From Oegoconia quadripuncta (lineage: Eukaryota > Arthropoda > Insecta > Lepidoptera > Autostichidae): 64,000 nt of DNA. The stretch covers positions 8,588,815 to 8,652,814 of the forward strand of contig OX438742.1 of assembly GCA_949316235.1 (NCBI GenBank), given 5' to 3'. A program made the position numbers and the translations under genes. The notes under the pieces were generated by a model, which had not been told where the DNA came from, did no database searches, and was given only the letters and a program-made list of their open reading frames with translations. Shown piece after piece: positions 58,001 through 64,000 of this stretch; position 1 is the first letter of the stretch, and each line of letters begins with the position of its first letter.

Positions 58001-61000
58001 GTGTTTTTCCAAAATTTTCTCTATTAACTTTTTATATCGATTTGTATATTCTTCGGAGTACAAAGTTTCGTATGTTACTCTGAAAAAACTCCAAACTGTG
58101 TTTATCCAAAATGTTCTCCATTAACTATTTATATAGACTTGTGTATCCATCAGAGTACAAAGTTTCGAAAGTTACCCTGTAAAACTCTAAACTGTGTTTT
58201 TCAAAAATGTTCTCTATTAACTTTTTATATAGACTTGTGTATCCATCAGAGTACAAAGTTTCGATAGTTACCCTCCAAAATTACAAACTGTGTTTATCCA
58301 AAATGTTCTCCATTAACTTTTTATATAGACTTGTGTATCCATCAGAGTACAAAGTTTCGTAACTTACCCTGCAAAACTCCAAACTGTGTTTTTCCAAAAT
58401 GTTCTCCATTAACTTTATATATAGACTTGTGTATCCTCCAGAGTACAAAGTTTCGTAACTTACCCTATAAAACTCCAAACCGTGTTTTTCCAAAATATTC
58501 TGTATTAACTTTTTAGACTTGTGCATCTTGCTTATTACACTTGGTTTGGATTTCGAACATGAAATTTATGTATTCATTTTAATTATTTAATTTTATTACC
58601 AGATACTTTTGCTGTACCTTTATTGCAGAAGGGTTATAGTCGTATCTGACTCCGATCAATAATAATTCACGCTAAATATAGAGGATAATGTATAAAAATA
58701 GGTACTTTACTTTCTACATATAATATAGCGACCAGGGACGTGATCGTTTAAAGACAGAAGGTGCTGATGAGTAGCTAATACATCAATATAAATAAACTAG
58801 TTTTCCGGACGCGACTTCGTCTCGATCTCGATGAAAAAACCCGTTCCCGTGTAAATTTCCTGTGGGAATTTTTCATAATCTTACCTCAGCAAGGTGTTTA
58901 TCTGCAGCGATACCGTTTTTTCCGTTCCCGTGGAAATTATCTGTTGTTTTGCGTTCCCTTGAAGAAATCTTATACTTCCCATTCCCGTTCTTAGAGCACG
59001 CCTCATACAACTATCGCTAAAATCCTACTACTAGTTTCCTGCCAAATTTCAGCTTCATATGTCAAGTAGTTTTCGAGATTTCAGGATTAGTCAGTGATCG
59101 ACCTTAAGGTGATAATTTGTATACCTAAAACCCGATGCACCCCAATTAGATAAGAAATTTTGTAATCAATATGGCTAGAAAAAATAAGAAGAAAATAAAG
59201 GACTGTTGCGAATTCAGTTACTGTTATATTTCCGCCATAGAGTGTTTATCATTCCTTAATTAGATCAATAATTAAGGAACAAAATATAACCCCATATTTT
59301 TATAGCCGGAATCGATTCTATCGTGGTCAGAAGACCGAACTAATTTTTGTTTCAGGTTTACAATGAATACCATCTTAATAAACTAAACTACTTATCACGT
59401 ACACCAAAAATCAGAAATATAGAAAAGTAGAAGAAAACCAATCACACCAAAGTCTCCAAAACACCTTAAACGTGTTCAAGATCGCTATCAAGAGGGACAG
59501 TACCTACCCAGGATGCTAGCATAGGTACTTAATATAAATTAACATGAAAATTTGATTAAGTAGCTATTAGGTTTCTTGCGCCGCTTCTTTTATTACAGAT
59601 TATTTCCCTTTCCGAAGCGGTAGCAGCTTGGACATACTAACTGACAGATAAATGCAACAAATCCTACTATTATTTACAGTAGATTTAAATTGACGTTCAA
59701 CAAATAATATCATGTATCTTACGTTGAAATAAATTCTTGTGGTTTGAAGTTTGATAATTTAGAACCAAACCATATATTGAGTGCTCTCTCAGCGTTTAAT
59801 TTTTTATTATGGTAATCAAGCTTTTACATGGACTATCTTTCCGCCCGCGGCTTCGCTTGCGCGGAATTACTTTATCGCGTATATGTCACGTTATCGGGAT
59901 ATCAAAATCGAAAATATAAATAAAAAAATGCTTGATTTTGTAGGTACACAGGGTATACTTAAAATAGTCAGATTTTACATTTTTTAAGCTACTGCTTGTT
60001 CATAAGCCAATTTTCCCCTGAGACGAACAAGCAAGGAACTCGAGAGGTTGCTCTTTTTTAAAAAATTGATTTTATGTTACAAAATTATTAATTATTATTT
60101 TATATTATAATATTTCATTATTAATTGTGAAATAGCCTGGTTATGCGAACGGGCTGTTCATGTCCATGAATGTTTATCATCGAAATAATCTGATATTTTA
60201 TAATATGCTTTCAAAATAAAAAATCCTATGTTTTAAATCAGGGTATGTTCTGCATCCGTTCATCCGTTTTGGTGCGATTGAAACATCTAAACTTTCACAT
60301 TTATAATATTAGTTAGATATAAATTAATGTCTAAATATCCCTATCCCAAATGGAGTGGTCAGTGATATTTTTTATTTTTTTTTATCCTCAACTGATTAGC
60401 ACTTGACCTCAATCACACCTGATATTAAGTGAAGATGAGGCGGAAGGTGGTAGCGTACTGACCCGGAAACCCCATCTTATTTGGGGGACTGGCTATCTTA
60501 TCTCTGACAACCGGAACACAACAATGCTATTAACATTACTGTTTGGCGGCACATTTAGATAAGATGGTGGTAGCTAGCCAGGCGAACATTTAATATGCCC
60601 TACCACCAACCAAACCGAGTACTAAAAATGTACCCCGCTGGGGATCGAACCCGCGACCTCCGAAACGTAAATGTTGTTTACATTGAGGCACGGAGGCGGT
60701 TAAATCTCTAGCGCTTATGTTTGGTATACCTAGGTAGTCCAATCCACGGTTCACCTTTAGAAAATTTAGATAAATGGACACGTGACTGGTGTATACATGT
60801 TTTTACTCGACTACCCAAGGAAGAGTTTATTAGTTCGAGTGTATGTATATACCGGATGTGTTTTTTTTACCGTAAGGGGAAAATTTGGGCATATTAGGTA
60901 AATGAAATAGAAGAATTTGGCATAGGTGGTTTAATTATTTTTTTTTTTTTCAAAAACGTCCGCGCCCTCCTGTGATTTATATGCGACTGGCAAGATTCGT

Positions 61001-64000
61001 TGGGTTCCTATCATGCGAAATTTATATAAAACTCATACTTTCTCTAAGTTGTCTTTATTTATTCAATTTAATTATGTAATTACGTGGAATAGGCTACAAA
61101 CACGACCGTCAAATGACACAATAAAGGCTTTAATCGTTGATGGTTTTGAAAAACAAACAAAAAACTACCTTCTATTTCACTTACCTAATATGCCTTATTT
61201 TTTCCTTACGGTAAAAAAAACATCCGGTATGTATGTACTCGTATGTATATAGATTTCTATGTCGCCTCCTGTAGCCTAAACGACATGACCGATTTCGAAG
61301 TGTATGGTATCGTTCGATTCGGATCCCTGCGCCCGCAGTCTCGACATAGATAGAAACCGATTTCGGTCGTTAACTCCTAACGATCTTATTCTAAATGTTA
61401 TAGTTTTCATAATCATATCGGTTTTTGTTGGAAGCCTGAATCGTAGTTTCAATGGAAACCGATATTTTGATACTAAAGACTGTAATTCTCCAATTAAAAT
61501 AACATTGTTAGGACATAACGAACATAACGATCGCCATCTATGTCGAGACTGCAGGCCCTGGAGTGTCATAGGATACATTTTATCATGAAATTTCCAATAT
61601 GGCGCACGCGAAATACCAAATATGCTGTCGGGTTTTTTGGTTTTTAGACTCATATTCTTATTTGTTGTAATTTCCGTAGTTTACCCGTACTTTTCATTAA
61701 TCTGCGAATAAACATATATCGTAGTAATACAGATTCTTTTTAACCCCCGACAAAAACGATTGGTGTTATGTGTTTGACAAAATGAGACATGTAGAGACAT
61801 CTAGTCTCCGTGCATTGCTACATTATTGCTAAATTGCGGGAACTCGATAGTTGCATTTAGGCCACGATAGATGTAGGGTTCCCGCACTCTGGGAATAGGC
61901 CTCCACTGGTTGAGATGGGGGAGGGCAGGTGGGGGGGGGTCCCAGGTCATCCCTACCGCCGAGGAATGGGTTTTAGTGGGTATCCCTCCCTACAGGGAGG
62001 GGACTCCCACAAAACCGTCTCGCCGTCCTCCTGGCGAGCGGTATGAGTAAGGTATTTAGATATATCCGCGCGAAGAAAAAACGTTTTGGTTTTTCGTTCA
62101 TAAAGTGAGCTGTCAAAGGTTGAATTCTTCCGAAGCAGCCAGCATCAGTATTGAAGATATATCTTTTTACACAGTTATTTGGTGTGTTTGATATCATAGT
62201 CTTTCGAGGATTTTCTACATTTTTATATTGAAGATATATAGGTTATATAGGAAGATATATAGATATATATATAGGTTAGTTCTTAGCTATCTTTGATGGA
62301 ATTCAGTTAAACCGTTCCAAACATGTTTAGCTTTTAACAAAGTTGGTTTCGTTTATCTAGATGATATATCAATACTTTTCAGTTTATAAATATAAATTCA
62401 ACAGTTTTGGTACATTAATATTGACGTCATCTTGTGGAATACCATTTCTGCGGAAGGCCTGCACTGCAAACTAATCGTAAAGAACTAACTAATTTGACTA
62501 TACGAGATTAAGAAACGTCCGTTTCGCGGTGATCACGCAAGATTAAGTTGCAATTTTCTTAGTAGAATCGGCTTAGTGACTATATTAGTATAATATGTAG
62601 TTTAAAAAGCAAAAAACACGCTAGAGTTCAACCATCCATCTTCTGTCTCCATTATCAGACCTTCGACACTAACTGCAGATGGACTCGTCAAAACGAATCA
62701 AATGAGCCCAAACTCGAGGGGTTTACTAGTAGCCACTGAAGAGGTCCACCAGCCACTTCCTGATTGCATTGTCATCCGAACTACATTACATACCAAGTTT
62801 CATTATGATACGACAATTAGAAGTACGTTAAAATTGACTTCCAAGATGGAGTTAATAAAAAGCGTGTTAAAAGATGACAAGGCGATATTGGTGGCAGAAC
62901 ATCGGAGAATTCCAACCCACTTTACTCGCAATGCATCCTCTAGAATTAAGTTGATGAATGATTATAGACAATAACTATCTATTACCTACATAAATAGTTC
63001 CCTCTCAAATTCCGCCGTCAAAGCTGTTTATATATTGCGTCTGCTTAGTCTGGTAAATGGCGAGTTAATAAGTATAATACGTTTGCAGGGAATGTGTTTC
63101 TGGCGTGCATCGGGCTGGCTGACCTGATTGTGACCACTGCTGTGATGCCAGTGTCCGCTGTGGTGCTGCTGTCGGGGGAGTGGGACACCATTCCCGTCTG
63201 CCATGTCCAGCAGTTCCTTACCGAGACGTCTACCTACTGTTACAGCATGTTCTTTATGGTGAGTGACCAATAGCAAGTATGATGGATGACCGATAACATG
63301 TGCACAGCAGTCAGTCGAATTCAATAAGTGGTACGCAGTGAAACTTAAATACCCTTTTAGATCTTCAAAAGAATGTAGTCATACTTGTTTTATTAGTTTG
63401 CCTTACAATTGAGGCTCATAGTTTTTTTGTTTTTCACAGCTGGTTGGTGCAGAGACCTTCTACCGCATCTGCCGCCCCTCAGGTGAATACGACATGTTCA
63501 TCTCTATGCGTGTGGGCCTCGTCAGCGTACTTGTCTTCGTCCTTTGTTTCCTCACCGGCGGCATCGGAGTTTACCTCCGTCTCGATTACGACTACTGCCA
63601 GCGTTTGCACTACGGTAACTTTTACTTCCGAGTAACTACCTTAGTCATGTTCCACGGTATACCATTTCTCGTCACCATCATTGGCCTCATCGCAGCGGTG
63701 CTGAAGTTACACAAGCGAGTCCGCGAGCAGCCCCAATACAAACGATCACAACAATACGATAGGGATAACTCCACTATCATCATAAATATCTGCGCATACC
63801 TTACATATGTAATCGCCTGGTTGCCCTACATAATCGCGGTCCACGAGTTCCCTGGCACAACCAACAGCAAATTCTACCACTGCGTCTGGATCGGAGTCTG
63901 TCGGTCTGTTATCACCAGTTTCATGTACTGCTCCGCCAATAGAAGCTTCCGACGTGCATTCGCTCACCTTTTCAACTACTGCTGCTGCAAGAGTACTCTG
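48911..64000 (+). CDS. Class A G-protein-coupled receptor, orphan, non-canonical motifs (3' partial)
   Basis: Exons 48911-49094, 63089-63258 and 63440-64000 join in phase to 305 codons, cut by the window edge. Seven hydrophobic segments are visible. Kept landmarks: Asn45 in TM1 (GTILNG), Leu-Ala-Asp73 in TM2, the disulphide pair Cys99/Cys171, Pro193 in TM5 and A-W-L-P (244-247) in TM6. Changed landmarks: DRY at the end of TM3 reads E-T-F (123-125), no Trp in TM4, and NPxxY in TM7 reads T-S-F-M-Y (277-281). The tail after TM7 has a Cys-Cys-Cys run (299-301) suited to palmitoylation. N-glycosylation sites occur at Asn6 and Asn11. Overall style recalls the melatonin-receptor-like/Tre1-moody group of insect orphans, but no orthologue is certain. 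Ligand and G-protein coupling are unknown. Confidence 0.85.
49527..49923. mobile_element. MITE-3, 397-bp copy
   Basis: The ends TACAGGGTGAATTTGAATTC and GAATTCAAATTCACCCTGTA are near-perfect inverted repeats. Inside, the halves are long complements with one internal unit. It lies in the receptor intron. Confidence 0.85.
49924..51149. other. Receptor intron, no feature recognised
   Basis: AT-rich intron sequence. A possible CCCAGCAGTGGGAC retroelement tail scrap lies near 50,572. Confidence 0.4.
51150..51480 (-). pseudogene. C-terminal scrap of a non-LTR reverse transcriptase
   Basis: The - strand frame at 51,274-51,471 reads ELPKYTNIYGARTWEYMLPN and ILNDIPKEI, then a Lys-rich end. This resembles the 'YG.rS..Y..P...N.lP..i' closing motif of CR1/L2-type ORF2 proteins. 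A long T run (51,153-51,170) lies beyond the 3' side, as an A tail would. The rest of the element is missing. Confidence 0.45.
51540..52087. mobile_element. MITE-3, 548-bp expanded copy
   Basis: Same ends as the 397-bp copy. The right half contains the unit TTGGACTTCCATACTAAAGG ... AATCACCAG twice in tandem (starts 51,781 and 51,921, period 140), against once in the 397-bp copy. Confidence 0.85.
52293..52617 (+). repeat. SINE-C, near full length
   Basis: Head CCGGCTCCGTGACTCAATG, B box GGGTTCGATCCCC and a full body ending in A's. A short deletion (GCGGGG lost) follows the B box. Confidence 0.78.
52618..53588. other. Receptor intron, nothing recognised
   Basis: A CCTATA(CC) hexamer run is at 52,679-52,696. 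The frame 53,001-53,186 has no known domain. Confidence 0.4.
53589..53815 (+). repeat. SINE-C with internal deletion
   Basis: The head CCGTCTCCGTGGCTCAATG and the body up to CCTGGCTAGCCACCA are present. The ATCTTATCTAAATCTGCCGC segment is missing and the 3' third is degraded. Confidence 0.68.
53899..54090. repeat. Tandem repeat, 62-bp unit, about three copies
   Basis: Each unit contains TCGCA(C/T)ACTATCATGTCGCA and a TTTAATAGAAATGTCGCACA-like segment. Unit starts near 53,903, 53,965 and 54,027. The phrase TGTCGCA recurs throughout. Confidence 0.75.
54091..55366. other. Receptor intron with dispersed repeats
   Basis: 54,735-54,950 holds a repeat (GCGGACGCGATGTTGGATTG, ATGACACTCCAGGGTTC, ACATTACCCTCGTTTCTTGG) whose parts recur in reverse at about 61,265-61,330 and 61,555-61,615. 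Other parts are AT-rich. Confidence 0.45.
55367..55423. repeat. 16-bp tandem repeat, 3.5 units
   Basis: GGGCAGAGCGCTCCAC (one-base variants) repeated in register. It contains the palindrome AGCGCT. Confidence 0.8.
55640..55845. other. GC-rich island related to 61,950-62,045
   Basis: Unusually G/C-rich for the window. On the - strand it contains CCGTCTCGCCGTCC, which also occurs on + at about 62,015. This is probably the untranslated end of a GC-rich retroelement; class not certain. Confidence 0.4.
55846..55975 (-). repeat. SINE-C 3' fragment
   Basis: - strand tail with ATGCACAACGGGTTGGTACT, AATCACACCCGATGTTAAGT and GGCCTGGCTATCTTATCTCT. Confidence 0.72.
55976..56429. other. Receptor intron, AT-rich
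   Basis: No repeat or frame assigned. Confidence 0.4.
56430..57262. repeat. Satellite array, unit about 126-147 bp, six copies
   Basis: Unit anchors (GCCTGGTTGTACAATTTTGA) start at 56,479, 56,626, 56,752, 56,883, 57,014 and 57,143. Each unit also has CTTTATTGATTGATTGATCA and TGCCAGTACAAGCTGAG. Copies differ by small indels. The array lies in the receptor's long intron. Confidence 0.85.
57263..57894. other. Spacer between two tandem arrays
   Basis: A repeat piece beginning ACACCCGACGAAAAAAGATG (57,551) is of the type seen at 28,858. It is followed by a CA-rich stretch at about 57,725-57,835. No gene. Confidence 0.4.
57895..58530. repeat. Minisatellite, 96-bp unit, about 6.5 copies
   Basis: The AAAGTTTCG anchor recurs at 57,973, 58,069, 58,166, 58,262, 58,358 and 58,454, giving spacings of 96, 97, 96, 96 and 96. 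Units share CCAAACTGTGTTTTTCCAAA. Because 96 is a multiple of three, the last three units stay open on the - strand as a 32-residue repeat (with SYETLYS and MENILEKHSLEF). No evidence of expression. Confidence 0.88.
58531..60370. other. Receptor intron with dispersed repeats
   Basis: 58,785-59,110 and about 59,820-59,870 (CGCCCGCGGCTTCGCTTGCG) are reverse relatives of the repeat at 15,091. 59,965-60,220 is the partner of 11,437-11,690. The rest is unassigned. Confidence 0.5.
60385..60705 (-). repeat. SINE-C, near full length
   Basis: - strand copy from its tail (TGACCTCAATCACACCTGAT) through the B box (GGGGATCGAACCCGCGACC on +) to the head (CATTGAGGCACGGAGGCGG on +). Confidence 0.8.
60850..61229. 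mobile_element. MITE-2, uninterrupted 380-bp copy
   Basis: The left arm TACCGGATGTG ... TTACCGTAAGG ... TATTAGGTAAATGAAATAGA and right arm TCTATTTCACTTACCTAATA ... CCTTACGGTAA ... CATCCGGTA pair over about 65 bp. This is the copy that defines the family. Confidence 0.82.
61330..61555. mobile_element. MITE-5, 226 bp, with CCCTG duplication
   Basis: The inverted ends GCAGTCTCGACATAGAT and ATCTATGTCGAGACTGC are exact. CCCTG flanks both sides (61,325-61,329 and 61,556-61,560). The flanking text joins up with the dispersed repeat also seen at 54,735-54,850, so the empty site can be inferred. Confidence 0.78.
61640..63088. other. End of receptor intron 1; repeat scraps
   Basis: Seen here: a CCCCCGACAAAAACGATTGG scrap (61,743), a GC-rich motif shared with 55.7 kb (about 61,950-62,045), a GATATATA-rich run (62,226-62,275), and a dispersed block at 62,620-62,850 related to 34,380. 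No exon recognised. Confidence 0.45.
63089..63258 (+). CDS. Receptor exon with TM2 to mid-TM3
   Basis: The acceptor TACGTTTGCAG precedes it and the donor GTGAGTGA follows. It completes a split Gly codon and ends in phase 0. It contains LAD (TM2) and the Cys of the conserved disulphide. Confidence 0.88.
63440..64000 (+). CDS. Receptor exon with end of TM3 to TM7 and tail (cut by window)
   Basis: Acceptor TTTGTTTTTCACAG. The frame stays open for 187 codons to the window edge. It starts LVGAETFYRICRP, so the altered DRY site lies at the exon start. The tail beyond Cys299-301 is unread. Confidence 0.88.
   Translation, partial: MVGAETFYRICRPSGEYDMFISMRVGLVSVLVFVLCFLTGGIGVYLRLDYDYCQRLHYGNFYFRVTTLVMFHGIPFLVTIIGLIAAVLKLHKRVREQPQYKRSQQYDRDNSTIIINICAYLTYVIAWLPYIIAVHEFPGTTNSKFYHCVWIGVCRSVITSFMYCSANRSFRRAFAHLFNYCCCKSTL

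Noticed and set aside
62702..62974. 90-codon open frame before the receptor's second exon
   Set aside because: It overlaps a dispersed repeat (relatives at 22.2, 34.4 and 39.7 kb), so it is probably repeat-derived.
63444..63635. Open frame in a different phase within the receptor exon
   Set aside because: It is a shadow of the receptor frame, which is supported by splice phase and membrane-segment motifs.

Overview
This is eukaryotic, AT-rich DNA that looks like a moth or butterfly (Lepidoptera). Genes are sparse and intron-rich. Between them lies a dense mix of tRNA-derived SINEs, small inverted-repeat elements (MITEs), non-LTR retrotransposon scraps and one mariner transposon, many of a kind common in lepidopteran genomes. 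Species and chromosome cannot be read from the sequence. I found no operon, CRISPR array, plasmid or phage feature.

Protein-coding content is limited to three host genes, all incomplete here. (1) At the left edge, + strand, one giant exon encodes a single-pass membrane protein with four thrombospondin type-1 repeats, two laminin-G-like domains, one Ig domain, a membrane segment and a Ser/Pro-rich tail. Its 5' end lies left of the window. It ends with a 3' UTR holding a perfect hairpin just before an AATAAA. (2) On the - strand between 17.5 and 13.2 kb is a PQ-loop membrane protein of the SLC66A3/PQLC3 type. I reassembled it from three coding exons plus a 5' UTR exon; the last coding exon was not found. 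(3) On the + strand from 48.9 kb to the right edge is a class A G-protein-coupled receptor in three visible exons, with a 14-kb intron between the first two. Its DRY, TM4 Trp and NPxxY signatures are replaced. A TATA-type promoter and spliced leader exon at 31.7-32.1 kb may be its start, which is an inference.

The rest is mobile DNA in layers. Four SINE families are named here A-D. A, B and C keep a clear pol III B-box-like sequence. SINE-C alone has about 15 copies. At least five MITE or foldback families occur, with TA-type or short target duplications. Nested insertions are frequent: SINE inside MITE inside SINE at 29.1-29.9 kb, SINE-D inside SINE-C at 13.6-14.1 kb, a SINE-A pair inside a MITE at 10.3-11.0 kb, and SINE-C inside a longer dispersed repeat at 47.3-48.2 kb. 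They give a relative order of element activity. Two larger tandem arrays, with units of about 130 bp and 96 bp, lie in the receptor's big intron. The mariner at 18.3-19.6 kb is nearly intact, with one visible single-base frameshift.

The most interesting points are the non-canonical receptor, the unusual TSP1/LamG/Ig membrane protein, the palindrome-bearing promoter, the growing MITE family (308, 397 and 548 bp), and the 96-bp array whose period keeps a reading frame open.
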